This document shows positions 27,175-36,119 of a stretch of 64,000 nucleotides of DNA, one piece after another. Each line of letters opens with the position of its first letter. Position 1 is the first letter of the stretch. The stretch lies in contig CAKSFY010000001.1 in NCBI GenBank assembly GCA_934454035.1, forward strand, positions 1 to 64,000, in the 5' to 3' direction. Position numbers and translations under genes: made by a program. A model generated the notes under the pieces. The model did not search any database. It was not told the DNA's origin and was given only the letters and a program-made list of their open reading frames with translations. This stretch comes from an uncultured Clostridia bacterium. Its GTDB lineage: Bacteria; Bacillota; Clostridia; UBA1381.

Positions 27175-27762
27175 TCAATTGTACGGGCACATTTCCAGTC
27201 TTACAAAAAAGCCTTGATCATGCTTACAGACAGGGCATATATACGGAGCTTTTTTCCACGAAAGAATGTGTCCGCAGTTAAGGCAAACCCATTCACATTC
27301 GGTATCCGAGACAAAAAGCTTGCCCTCTTCCAAAAGTTCGGCAAATTTTTTGAATCTGTCTCCGTGAGTTTTTTCAATTGCGGCAATATTTTCAAAGGAA
27401 GAGGCAATTTCTATAAAGCCCTCCTCCCTTGCCTTTTCGGCAAATGACTTATATACGGTATCGTATTCTTCATACTCGTTATGCTCTGCATATCTTAAAA
27501 GCTGTGCCGCCGAATCGGAAATATCTATCGGATAACCTCCGTCAATTTTAATATTTTCTCCGGCGAGCTCTTTTAGGTAATCATAGAAAATATGCGCATG
27601 GGCAAGTTCCTGCTCTGCGGTAAATTTAAAAACCGCCTCCACTACGTAAAGCTTCTGCTTTTTTGCCTCGCTTGCGGCAAGCGTGTATCTGTTTCTTGCC
27701 TGGCTTTCTCCGGCAAATGCACGCATAAGATTAAATTTGGTCTCACTTGATTTTAAATTCAT
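27175..27762 (-). CDS. rbr: Rubrerythrin
   Basis: Rubrerythrin is a non-haem diiron peroxidase that protects anaerobes from H2O2. The 195-residue protein has the ferritin-like four-helix domain (AFAGESQARNRY at residue 15 region, EQELAHAHIFY, EEGFIEIASSFENIA, EKTHGDRF) supplying the Glu/His ligands. A C-terminal rubredoxin-like Fe(Cys)4 site follows, with CLNCGH and CPVCKH. AAGGAGG precedes the ATG. A weak promoter (TTGAAT, 18 nt, TATCAT at 27812-27783, minus) lies in the gap from the upstream anti-sigma-like gene, so it may be transcribed alone. Confidence 0.95.
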   Translation of the reverse strand: MNLKSSETKFNLMRAFAGESQARNRYTLAASEAKKQKLYVVEAVFKFTAEQELAHAHIFYDYLKELAGENIKIDGGYPIDISDSAAQLLRYAEHNEYEEYDTVYKSFAEKAREEGFIEIASSFENIAAIEKTHGDRFKKFAELLEEGKLFVSDTECEWVCLNCGHILSWKKAPYICPVCKHDQGFFVRLEMCPYN

Positions 27763-27819
27763 AATATTCCTCCTTTTTTCTTATGATATGCATCTGCCGA
27801 AAATTTATTCAAACCCGTT

Positions 27820-29166
27820 TTATCTGATTTTTATGACCTTTTCTTTTGAAAAATCAAGCTTTAAATCAGATTTCAGGCATTCAATGCTTTTTATTTGCCC
27901 GGGAATAACTTTCCCGAAACAATACATAGTATAACTGTCGGTATCATAATTAACTCTCACTTCATATCTGCCGATCGGAATTATTTCTCCGTTTTCGTCA
28001 TAAAAGTCAAATGACGGATCAAAAACCGTAAAGCCATCCTTTTTATAGTGTACTTCAACCGTTCCATCTTTGTAATCAATGCCGGTAATAATTATTTTTC
28101 CGTAAGCGGAAGCTTCAAATTCAACCGGAAAAGTTTCTGCGGATTTTCTGATATATTGATTGTTTTTTTCCATATCCGAGGCAAACGGAACAAGATGCAG
28201 ATTTTCGGTGTCCGGTGCGACTTTAAGCAATTCCAGAGAATTAGTGCCGTCTGCGTCCAACCGCAAATCGGGATTAATCACATCAAGACTGTTTTTGTCA
28301 TCGTCAAATACCGCAAAATATGTCATACTGTCAATATTCTTCAATTTTATAACAAGCTGACTTCCAAACGGTGAATAAATAAACTTTTTAAGCTCCATAC
28401 CGCTGTTCCAGAGCGGCATATTAAATTTTTTCACATAATTATCGGATTTATTTACAGTTGTTTTTAAATAAAGATTCTCATTTTTATCACGTTCGGAAAA
28501 GTTTTTACCGTCATACAGTTTTCCGGTAATCTCCATCGATTCCATTTGTTCCCCAAAAAGTTCAAGCGTAAATGTATTATCTGAATCTATGCAGGAAAGA
28601 TTGTACTTTTGAGCAAATTTAACTGTATGTTCATCAGCTGCATAAAAGCTTGATTTATTGTTGTTTGCCGCCAGTTCGGCAGGTTTTCCGTCAATCAGAC
28701 AGGTTACATACACATCCGGCTCATGCATTGAATCGGTATATCCTCCCTTTTCCGAATAAAGAGTATAAAACACATTCAGGTAATTGTCGTCCGCAGCAAT
28801 ATTATCCAGTGTGAGCTTGTAGCCGTTTTTTTCATCACTTATCCCAACTGCATAGCTGAGCTTTTCAAGCCGCTCGGAACCGGAAAGTTCCACAGCCTTT
28901 TCATTTTTAAAATAAGAAATAATATCTCCCAGCTTGGTCCTCATCGCAGATGATGCAAACACAGATGTTACAGTCAGTATGCAAACTGCGGCTGCGGCCG
29001 CCGCAACGGTATATTTTCTTTTCATAAAAATCGTCCTTTCACCTTCGGCGGAAAGCTTGTTGTTTGTCAGCTTTATAATTTTGTCCGTGTCTGTATTGAT
29101 TGCCCCGATACGGTTATCATTTATTTTGCCCATATTCAGCTCCTCGCTCAGGCTTCTTTTTCTCAT
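27820..29166 (-). CDS. DUF4179-type membrane protein, probable anti-sigma factor
   Basis: This 448-residue protein has a cytoplasmic N-terminus (about 50 residues), one membrane segment (about residues 51-72, ending VFASSA) and a large extracytoplasmic beta-rich region with the DUF4179 pattern (KLGDIISYFKNE, NGYKLTLDNIAADDNYLNVFY). Such proteins follow ECF-like sigma genes in Clostridia and are thought to hold the sigma at the membrane. Its ATG overlaps the stop codon of the upstream sigma gene (ATGA), so its translation would normally be coupled. Because that sigma frame carries an internal stop, expression of this gene may be reduced. No binding data can be inferred from sequence. Confidence 0.7.
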   Translation of the reverse strand: MRKRSLSEELNMGKINDNRIGAINTDTDKIIKLTNNKLSAEGERTIFMKRKYTVAAAAAAVCILTVTSVFASSAMRTKLGDIISYFKNEKAVELSGSERLEKLSYAVGISDEKNGYKLTLDNIAADDNYLNVFYTLYSEKGGYTDSMHEPDVYVTCLIDGKPAELAANNNKSSFYAADEHTVKFAQKYNLSCIDSDNTFTLELFGEQMESMEITGKLYDGKNFSERDKNENLYLKTTVNKSDNYVKKFNMPLWNSGMELKKFIYSPFGSQLVIKLKNIDSMTYFAVFDDDKNSLDVINPDLRLDADGTNSLELLKVAPDTENLHLVPFASDMEKNNQYIRKSAETFPVEFEASAYGKIIITGIDYKDGTVEVHYKKDGFTVFDPSFDFYDENGEIIPIGRYEVRVNYDTDSYTMYCFGKVIPGQIKSIECLKSDLKLDFSKEKVIKIR

Positions 29167-29714
29167 AACAAATCTTTCCTTTCCGACAGTTTTTCTTTTA
29201 GTTTTTTCTTTCCTCTGAACAGCTTTATTTTAACAGTAGCTTCTTTAATACACATTATTTTTGAGATTTCTCTTATTTTTTGATTATATTTATAATATCT
29301 CAAAAATATTTCATTATCCGTTTCGCCAAGCTCTGCTACCGCTTTCCAAAGAATTACGGCTTTATCATTATTGATTAAATCCTCAAGTGCTGTATCCTCA
29401 AAAGAAATGTCATTGTCTTCAATCGAAACACAGCTGACGTTTTACTTTCTCAGTTTCATAGCGGCAAGTTTTTTTGAAATGCCTGATATATAACTTTTTA
29501 TACCGCCTTTATCCAAGCTTACCTTATCGGCATTTCTCCAAAGAACCGCAAATACTTCGGAAATGATTTCCTCTGAATCCTCCTTTGAAAGGATACCTCC
29601 CGCCATATTAAAAAGAACCGTATTCAAATAAGGAGTATAGGTAATTATTATCTTTTCCAAAGCATTTTTCTTTTTCGCTTTCAGATTGTTCAATAACTCA
29701 ATTTCATTTACCAT
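29163..29714 (-). pseudogene. ECF-like sigma-70 factor gene interrupted by an in-frame stop
   Basis: The frame starting ATG at 29714 (AAAGGA 9 nt upstream) encodes a sigma region 2-like part (TPYLNTVLFNMAGGILSKEDSEEIISEVFAVLWRN) and then meets TAA at 29442-29444 after KKLAAMKLRK. The same frame stays open without any shift for another 92 codons. These encode a region 4-like helix-turn-helix (LGETDNEIFLRYYKYNQKIREI, then CIKEATVKIKLFRGKKKL). The frame ends in a TGA that overlaps the anti-sigma start. No good start codon with a ribosome site exists for the second half. This fits one nonsense change, or a sequencing error, in an intact sigma/anti-sigma pair. Confidence 0.75.
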
Positions 29715-29823
29715 TTTATCAAATCCTTTGTCAAATGCATCTAACACTTATATATTTGCATGTTATTTCAAAAAAGTTTCAATGAAATCAGCTAAAATTT
29801 TTTATCACCACAAATTCCCTTAC

Positions 29824-29873
29824 AAAAAAATGGAGTTGTTTAAAAAAGTCAGCCGACTTTTTTAAACAACTCC
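29824..29873 (-). terminator. Strong intrinsic terminator of ung-polA
   Basis: A 19-bp perfect inverted repeat (29832-29850 with 29855-29873, 4-nt loop) is followed on the minus strand by seven T residues (A run at 29824-29830). It lies 113 nt downstream of the polA stop. The remaining 200 bases around it, up to the sigma gene, hold nothing else I can identify. Confidence 0.9.
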
Positions 29874-29985
29874 TTCTTCATTTTGAGAGGATAGGAAAAA
29901 ACTTTGGGATAATTTTATGAAAAATTAATTTTTTACCTGAAAACACTTGTTTCTTGCGTTCCGCAGTTTTTTAACATCCTCTTTT

Positions 29986-32580
29986 TTAATGTGCGTCATA
30001 CCAGCTCTTACCCATTGACAAATCAACCTTGAGCGGTACTTTAAGGCTTATTGCATTTTCCATTTCTTCTCTTAAAATACGTGCGGCCTCTTCCTTTTCG
30101 GACTCAGGAGCTTCTATAATCAATTCGTCGTGAACCTGCAGAATCAGCCGCGACTGCATTTGCTCATCTTCAAGTCTTTTATGAACTCTAACCATAGCAA
30201 GCTTTATAATATCAGCCGCAGTGCCTTGAATCGGTGTATTGAGCGCCACTCTTTCGCCGAACGCACGAATATTGAAGTTCGTAGACTTAAGTTCGGGGAT
30301 ATATCTTATTCTGTTCATCAGCGTTTTTACATATCCGTCCCCGGTTGCTTTTGCCTTGATTCTTTCCATGTATTGCTTTACACCGCTGTATTTATCCAGA
30401 TAATTTGCAATGTATTGCTTAGCCTCCTTAACACTCACGTGAATATCCTGCGAGAGACTGTACTCCCCTATTCCGTAAACTATCCCGAAATTAACAGCCT
30501 TTGCACTGCTTCTCTGCTCGGGCGTAACCTCAGACGCGTCTATGCCCAGCACCTGTGCAGCCGTGACAGTATGAATATCCTCGTTATTTTTGAATGCGGA
30601 AATCATTTTTTCGTCCTCGGCAATGCTTGCCAGAACACGGAGCTCAATCTGTGAATAGTCAGCGTCGATAAGCACGCAGCCGTCCTTTGCAACAAACATT
30701 TTCCTTAATTCTCTGCCCAGCTTTGTCCTTACGGGAATATTTTGCATATTAGGCTCGGTTGAGCTTATTCTGCCGGTAACCGTAACCGTTTGAGTAAAAT
30801 TGGAATGGATTCTCCCATCTGCTTCTATAACTGCCCACAATCCGTCACAATAGGTGCTTTTCAGCTTTGCAACCTGTCTGTACTCCATAATGAGCGGAAT
30901 AATCGGATGCTTATCCTTAAGTTTTTCAAGCACCTCCGCATTGGTAGAATATCCGCTTTTTGTTTTTTTAACAGCCTTTAAGCCAAGCTTCTCAAACAAT
31001 ATCACGCCGAGCTGCTTCGGCGAATTAATATTAAATTCCTCGCCTGCCAGCTCGTATATGCCGTCCGCCAGCTCATCGATTTTTGCCGAAAGCATTTCGG
31101 CAAATTCCGAAAGCTGATCCCGGTCAATCTTTATTCCGTCGGTCTGCATATCGGCAAGCACTCTCACAAGCGGCAATTCAATATCCGAAAAAAGCTTATC
31201 CTGCCCGTCCTCTTTAATTTTTTCAAAGGTTTTTTCCATAAGCGGAATAATGCAGGCGGTTTCTCTTGCAAAAGAACTGTCGCCCTCTTCAAACAAAGAC
31301 AGCTGACCGCTTTCTTCCCTGCACTCGACATTTAAATATTCTTCCGCCAAAAGCGAAATCGTATAGTCGGATTTGGCAGGGTCTATTAGATATGCTGCAA
31401 TTGCTGCATCATAAACAATATTTTCAATATTAAATAAATTCTTTGTCTTGACAAGAGTATTTTTAATGTCAAATACCGCTTTTTTTATATTCCTGTTTTC
31501 CAGAATCTCTTTAAGTCCCGGGAATGTACCTTCGTCAACATCAAATTCAGAAACAATATCTTTGTATGCAATGCAGGCGCGCACAAGCCTTTCGCCGTCA
31601 AAGCGGAAGCCGCAGGCAATCAGCGCTCCGTCATCAATTTGCGGCAGTGAATCTGTCATTTCAAACTGTTCGAAAAATGTATTGTCCTTCTTTTCGCTGA
31701 CTCCCAAGCGCTTTATTATACTGCTGAGTTCGAGCCTTTTCAAAACTTCATAAAGCTTGTCGGACGCATTGTCCGAAAGAGACTTATTCTTTATTTCACA
31801 TTCCGACACATCAAATTTAATAGGAACATTTTTATCAATAGTTGCAAGCTTTTTGCTCAGAAATGCCGATTCTTTCCCGTTCTTAAGCTTTTCAAGCATT
31901 GCACCTTTAACATCAATTTCGTCTATATTGTCATAAATATATTCAATGCTTTTATACTTTTCAATCAGCGACATAGCCGTTTTCTCACCCACGCCCTTAA
32001 CTCCCGGAATATTGTCCGACGTATCGCCCATCAGCGCCTTTACATCTACAAATTCTTCCGGTGTAACATGATAACGTTCGGTGACGGCGGCGGCATCATA
32101 AACCGTTGTTTCATTAACTCCGCTTCTTGTTACTGTCAAAATTACCTTTGTTTTGCCGGAGGCAAGCTGCAAATCGTCTTTATCGCCGGTTGCAATCATA
32201 CACTCTGTTCTGCTTTCCTCGCAGATTCTCGAAACCGTTCCGATAATGTCGTCCGCCTCATAACCCTCAAGCTGTAAAATTTTTATATTCATTGCCTCCA
32301 AAACTTCTTTGGCAATAGGCATTTGCTTTAAAAGTCCCTCCGGAGTCGGCTTTCGCTGCGCCTTATATTCCGAGTACATTTTGTGCCTGAAAGTTGGCGC
32401 TTTTAAGTCGAAAGCAGCACAAATACAATCGGGTTTTTCACTTTCCGCAAGCTTCATCAGTATATTCAAAAAACCGTAGACCGCATTGGTCGGCGTGCCG
32501 TCTTTTGACGACAAATAACCTATTCCGTAAAATGCACGGTTTAAAATACTGTTTGAATCGATTATCAATAATTTTTTCAT
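29986..32580 (-). CDS. polA: DNA polymerase I
   Basis: PolA fills gaps and removes RNA primers. The protein (about 864 residues) has an N-terminal 5'-3' exonuclease/FEN domain (IIDSNSILNRAFYG, GVKGVGEKTAMSLI). A central 3'-5' exonuclease-like domain lacks the DxE metal ligands (a CGFRFDGERLV-like sequence occupies the position), so proofreading is probably absent. The polymerase domain has motif A DYSQIELRVLAS, motif B RSSAKAVNFGIVYG and motif C VHDELI. MKKLLIID at 32580 matches the family start; an ATG four codons earlier (32592) is also possible. It lies just after ung in the same operon. Confidence 0.95.
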   Translation of the reverse strand: MKKLLIIDSNSILNRAFYGIGYLSSKDGTPTNAVYGFLNILMKLAESEKPDCICAAFDLKAPTFRHKMYSEYKAQRKPTPEGLLKQMPIAKEVLEAMNIKILQLEGYEADDIIGTVSRICEESRTECMIATGDKDDLQLASGKTKVILTVTRSGVNETTVYDAAAVTERYHVTPEEFVDVKALMGDTSDNIPGVKGVGEKTAMSLIEKYKSIEYIYDNIDEIDVKGAMLEKLKNGKESAFLSKKLATIDKNVPIKFDVSECEIKNKSLSDNASDKLYEVLKRLELSSIIKRLGVSEKKDNTFFEQFEMTDSLPQIDDGALIACGFRFDGERLVRACIAYKDIVSEFDVDEGTFPGLKEILENRNIKKAVFDIKNTLVKTKNLFNIENIVYDAAIAAYLIDPAKSDYTISLLAEEYLNVECREESGQLSLFEEGDSSFARETACIIPLMEKTFEKIKEDGQDKLFSDIELPLVRVLADMQTDGIKIDRDQLSEFAEMLSAKIDELADGIYELAGEEFNINSPKQLGVILFEKLGLKAVKKTKSGYSTNAEVLEKLKDKHPIIPLIMEYRQVAKLKSTYCDGLWAVIEADGRIHSNFTQTVTVTGRISSTEPNMQNIPVRTKLGRELRKMFVAKDGCVLIDADYSQIELRVLASIAEDEKMISAFKNNEDIHTVTAAQVLGIDASEVTPEQRSSAKAVNFGIVYGIGEYSLSQDIHVSVKEAKQYIANYLDKYSGVKQYMERIKAKATGDGYVKTLMNRIRYIPELKSTNFNIRAFGERVALNTPIQGTAADIIKLAMVRVHKRLEDEQMQSRLILQVHDELIIEAPESEKEEAARILREEMENAISLKVPLKVDLSMGKSWYDAH

Positions 32581-32594
32581 AGCGTTTTCCATTC

Positions 32595-33269
32595 TTATAT
32601 ATTTTCAATCTGCCAGTCTATTTCCTCAAGACCGAGACTTTTAAGTATTTCATTTGTTTTTTTAAAGTGACCGCATCCGAAAAAGCCTCTGCTTGCCGAA
32701 AGCGGACTCGGATGAGGCGCGGTAAGACAATAGTGAATCGGATTGTTTATAAGACTCTGCTTCTCTCTTGCATTATTGCCCCATAACAGAAAAATAACAG
32801 GAGTATTGCGTGCATTCAGCAGCTCTATTATTTTTGACGTAAAAATCTCCCAGCCTTTATTTCGGTGAGAATTTGCCGCTCCGTCCCGAACCGTCAGAGA
32901 AGTATTTAAAAGCAGTACCCCCTGTTTTGCCCATTTTTCCAGATATCCGTTATTGGGGATATATGTCCCGAGTTCACTTTGAAGCTCTTTGTACATATTT
33001 AGTAAAGACGGCGGAATTGCAACACCTTTTTGAACCGAGAAAGCCAAGCCGTGTGCCTGATTTTCTTCATGGTACGGATCCTGTCCCAGAATAACCGCCT
33101 TTGTATCCTTGTAAGAAGTCCATTTAAGCGCATTAAAAATATCATACATGTCCGGGTGTATTTTATAATGAGAATACTCATATTTCAGAAATTGTCTCAG
33201 TTCCAGATAATATTCCTTTGAAAATTCGCCCGACAAAAGCTCGTCCCAATCATTTCCGATATTAACCAC
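32595..33269 (-). CDS. ung: Uracil-DNA glycosylase
   Basis: Family 1 UDG removes uracil from DNA to start base-excision repair, which links it to the following polA. The 224-residue protein has the catalytic water-activating block [18 protein letters not shown] (near residue 61) and the [17 protein letters not shown] leucine/histidine loop (near residue 185). The start is GTG at 33269, with AGGAGGG 7 nt upstream. It has its own promoter in the gap after the acyl-CoA ligase gene. Confidence 0.96.
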   Translation of the reverse strand: MVNIGNDWDELLSGEFSKEYYLELRQFLKYEYSHYKIHPDMYDIFNALKWTSYKDTKAVILGQDPYHEENQAHGLAFSVQKGVAIPPSLLNMYKELQSELGTYIPNNGYLEKWAKQGVLLLNTSLTVRDGAANSHRNKGWEIFTSKIIELLNARNTPVIFLLWGNNAREKQSLINNPIHYCLTAPHPSPLSASRGFFGCGHFKKTNEILKSLGLEEIDWQIENI

Positions 33270-33300
33270 CTTTTTGCCCTCCTGTCAATTATATAAGAAT

Positions 33301-33329
33301 ATTATACTACATATTCGGAAAAATATCAA
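33301..33329 (-). promoter_or_regulatory. Sigma-A-type promoter of ung-polA
   Basis: On the minus strand TTGATA (33329-33324), 17-nt spacer and TATAAT (33306-33301) lie about 32 nt before the ung GTG. The promoter begins only 7 nt after the acyl-CoA ligase stop codon. Confidence 0.75.
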
Positions 33330-33335
33330 TATTAT

Positions 33336-35621
33336 CTATAGTTTATTTCTTTGTATCTTTCCGCTGACGGTTTTCGGCAGACTGTCTTTAAACTCTACAA
33401 TTCTCGGATATTTGTACGGAGCCGTCTTTTCCTTGACATAATTCTGTATTTCTTTTTTAAGCTCATCGCCGGGTTCTTTGCCGTCTACAAGAACAATGCT
33501 TGCCTTGACGATTTGTCCCCTTACCGGGTCGGGAACAGCTGAAACTCCGCACTCCAGAACATATGGAAGCTCCATAATAACACTTTCAATCTCAAAAGGT
33601 CCTATTCTGTAGCCTGAGGACTTTATAACATCGTCAACTCTGCCGACATACCAATAATACCCGTCCTCATCTCTCCATGCGACGTCGCCGGTATGATAAT
33701 ATCCGTCATGCCACACCTCTTTAGTCTTTTCTTCATCATTATAATAACCCGTAAAAAGTCCGCAAGGTGCACCGTCTGCTACTCTTACAACTATTTCGCC
33801 CGTTTCGCTGGTCTTGACCGAATTTCCGTCAGCATCCAAAAGATCGACATCATAAATCGGAGCAGGCTTGCCCATTGAACCGATTTTATGCGGAGCACCG
33901 ACAAGATTGCCTATAATCATTGTGCTTTCGGACTGACCGAATCCTTCCAGAATCTGCAATCCCGTAACCTTTTCAAACTGTCTGTAAACCTCCGGATTAA
34001 GCGCCTCGCCCGCTGTTGTCATATGCTGAACCGACGAAAGATCGTATTTCGATATATCCTGCTTTACCAGCATTCTGAGCATTGTAGGCGGAGCACAGAA
34101 TGTTGTGATATGATATTTTGCAAACATCGGCAGTATATCTGCAGCGTCAAAGCGGTCAAAATCATACACAAAGGTTGCCGCTTCACACAGCCATTGCCCG
34201 TAAAGCTTACCCCACATTGCTTTCGCCCAGCCTGTATCCGAAATAGTGAAATGCAAGCCGTCCGGATCAACATTATGCCAATATTTTGCGGTATGGAAAT
34301 GTCCGAGTGCATATTTATAATTGTGAGCCGCAATTTTCGGATAGCCCGAAGTTCCTGAGGTGAAGAACATAAGCATTAAATCATCACCGCCGGGTGCTTC
34401 GGCTTCTCTTTCAAAATGAGTACTGTAACGCTTATATTCTTTGTCAAAGCTTCTCCAGCCGTCACGCTCTCCGTTTACAATTATTTTATGCTTAAGACAT
34501 GGGCACTTTTCTCCTGCAATATCAACCTGGTGAGCGGTATCACCGTCCGCCGTACATAAAATTGCACTTACGCCTGCCGAATTGAAACGGTATTCAAAGT
34601 CATGCTCCTGCAGCTGATTTACCGCCGGAATTGCAATCGCACCGATTTTATTGAGTCCGAGCATTGCAAACCAGAATTGGTAATGTCTTTTTAAAACAAG
34701 CATAACTCTGTCGCCCTTTTTAATTCCGAGCGAAAGGAAGTAATTTGCGCACTGTGCCGACGCTTTTTTCATATCCTTAAAAGTAAACCGTCTTTCGGTC
34801 TTATCCTGCGAAATATGCAGCATTGCAAGCTTATCCGGTTCACGCTTGGCAAGTCTGTCCACCAAATCAAATGCAAAATTAAAATGCTCGGTATTTTTGA
34901 ATTTAATTGAGGTCGGCGTTCCGTTTTCATTTTCTTCAACATCTATGTAATCACGGTAAATTCTCTTTTTCGTATCCTTTTTAACAGGTTTTTCGTAAAT
35001 TGTTTCCGTCGGAATCAGCTCCGTAATATCCTCACCGCCCGCTTTTAAAACAATAGCGTAGAATATGCAGTCCTCACCGTTCACCGCAATCATTCCATGA
35101 GGGGTTTCACTGTTGTAGTAAATACTGTCTCCGGGGCCGAGTATCTCCTTATGCTCTCCGACCTGAACCATCAGATGTCCTTCAATAATAAGGTCACATT
35201 CCTGCCCTGCATGGCTTGTAAGCTCAATATCCCTATGCTGTGCTTCTTCATCGAAAACACTGTGAACATATAAGGGCTCCGCAATTCTGTTCTTGAACGC
35301 ATATGCAAGATTGTAATATGTCATTCCGTGCGCATTGGCAATTTCCTGTCCTTTTCCTACACGCGTAACCGTGTACGACCGCAGATTAGGGCTGTATCCC
35401 TCTATTATATCCGTAACATTTACTTTAAGAGCAATCGCACATCTGTAAATAAATGCAAAGTTTAAATCGCTCTCTCCGTTTTCACATCGGATATATTCCT
35501 CTGTTGTTACGCCCGTACTTTTTGCCATTTCCTCATAAGTGTAATTTTCGATTTCTCTCAATTCCCTTATTCTCCGCGCCATCTCTTTAATTTTTAGGTC
35601 TAATCCGGATATTTTTTCCAT
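33336..35621 (-). CDS. XRE-cupin regulator fused to AMP-forming medium-chain-type acyl-CoA ligase
   Basis: This 761-residue two-part protein has a helix-turn-helix of XRE type at residues 5-75 (RIRELREIENYTYEEMA), a cupin at about 110-195 (TSHAGQECDLIIEG, GPGDSIYYNSETPHG), and a full adenylate-forming ligase at 235-761. The ligase part has TSGTSGYPK (P-loop), TTAGEALNPE, FGQSESTM, YHTGDVAWRDEDGYYWYVGR and the C-terminal lysine in PKTVSGKIQRNKL. The ligase half resembles the medium-chain/ACSM group, whose members accept branched or aromatic short acids. The ATG at 35621 is chosen because AGAAAGGA lies 9 nt upstream; an ATG at 35630 would be too close to that site. A T-box leader precedes the gene. 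Substrate and the role of the regulator half are unknown. Confidence 0.85.
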   Translation of the reverse strand: MEKISGLDLKIKEMARRIRELREIENYTYEEMAKSTGVTTEEYIRCENGESDLNFAFIYRCAIALKVNVTDIIEGYSPNLRSYTVTRVGKGQEIANAHGMTYYNLAYAFKNRIAEPLYVHSVFDEEAQHRDIELTSHAGQECDLIIEGHLMVQVGEHKEILGPGDSIYYNSETPHGMIAVNGEDCIFYAIVLKAGGEDITELIPTETIYEKPVKKDTKKRIYRDYIDVEENENGTPTSIKFKNTEHFNFAFDLVDRLAKREPDKLAMLHISQDKTERRFTFKDMKKASAQCANYFLSLGIKKGDRVMLVLKRHYQFWFAMLGLNKIGAIAIPAVNQLQEHDFEYRFNSAGVSAILCTADGDTAHQVDIAGEKCPCLKHKIIVNGERDGWRSFDKEYKRYSTHFEREAEAPGGDDLMLMFFTSGTSGYPKIAAHNYKYALGHFHTAKYWHNVDPDGLHFTISDTGWAKAMWGKLYGQWLCEAATFVYDFDRFDAADILPMFAKYHITTFCAPPTMLRMLVKQDISKYDLSSVQHMTTAGEALNPEVYRQFEKVTGLQILEGFGQSESTMIIGNLVGAPHKIGSMGKPAPIYDVDLLDADGNSVKTSETGEIVVRVADGAPCGLFTGYYNDEEKTKEVWHDGYYHTGDVAWRDEDGYYWYVGRVDDVIKSSGYRIGPFEIESVIMELPYVLECGVSAVPDPVRGQIVKASIVLVDGKEPGDELKKEIQNYVKEKTAPYKYPRIVEFKDSLPKTVSGKIQRNKL

Positions 35622-35716
35622 TTGTATCATTCCTTTCTGAAAATAAAAAGCATTTTCCTCAATTTTGATGGAAATTAAGGTTTATAATTTGGCTGAACGC
35701 AATTTTTATATGTAAT

Positions 35717-35997
35717 AAAAAAGCGCCCGCCTCAAAGAAAACTTTGAGACGAGCGCCGAATACTCTTATTCTGCACCCGCGGTACCACTCAAATTGCAGA
35801 TTGCTCTGCCACTCTCGGAATCCATCAATTCCTATGCCTTAACGCAGCAATCACGGAGAGGTTCTACTCATCTTTTCAGATTTTCTTCCTCCCGGCTCAG
35901 AAGCTACAAATACAAAAACTGTTCCGATAACTCACACCAACCGTTACCTCTCTCATAGGGCATATTTTTGCATACTCTTCGTCAATGCCTTTACTTA
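35717..35997 (-). promoter_or_regulatory. T-box riboswitch leader upstream of the XRE-cupin-acyl-CoA ligase gene
   Basis: The minus-strand leader has the T-box core GAGTGGTACCGCGGGTG (35790-35774). The antiterminator is TGAG[TGGTACC]GCG pairing with CGTCTCA, and this competes with a terminator of 15-bp arms (35723-35737 with 35742-35756) followed by six Ts (35717-35722). Stem I shows GGC/GCC at its base, a GA kink-turn, the helix GAAG/CTTC, the AGTA loop motif, and a distal GGTGTGA loop. The likely specifier is GTA (Val) at 35907-35905, followed by G. TTT (Phe) is an alternative. TGT (Cys) fits badly because the TGGT bulge calls for a tRNA with A73. No synthetase gene follows. This fills most of the 498-base gap between genes. 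Confidence 0.9.
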
Positions 35998-36003
35998 TTT
36001 TGG

Positions 36004-36032
36004 ATTATAACACATCTTTTTGACTATGTCAA
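36004..36032 (-). promoter_or_regulatory. Consensus sigma-A promoter of the T-box transcript
   Basis: On the minus strand TTGACA (36032-36027), 17-nt spacer and TATAAT (36009-36004) form a perfect consensus promoter. Transcription would start near 35997, at the beginning of T-box stem I. Such strength is expected for a gene controlled by attenuation. Confidence 0.9.
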
Positions 36033-36053
36033 GTATTTTTTCCAAAAATATTC

Positions 36054-36113
36054 AAAAAAACCTGCACCGGCTGTACCGGAAGCAATATTTGCTTCGTCCC
36101 GGCAGCCGGTGCA
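36054..36113 (-). terminator. Terminator of the sugar permease operon
   Basis: TGCACCGGCTG (36063-36073) pairs with CAGCCGGTGCA (36103-36113). A second nested stem (CCGG and AGCAA/TTGCTT) lies inside. Seven Ts follow on the minus strand (36054-36060). It ends the permease pair 7 nt after the last stop codon and insulates it from the T-box promoter. Confidence 0.85.
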
Positions 36114-36119
36114 TATATT

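Noticed and set aside
35905..35908. TGT (cysteine) read as the T-box specifier
   Set aside because: An alignment with the glycine T-box permits it. However, the TGGT bulge pairs with a tRNA ending ACCA, while bacterial tRNA-Cys has U73. GTA followed by G fits better; the choice is still open to a structural model.
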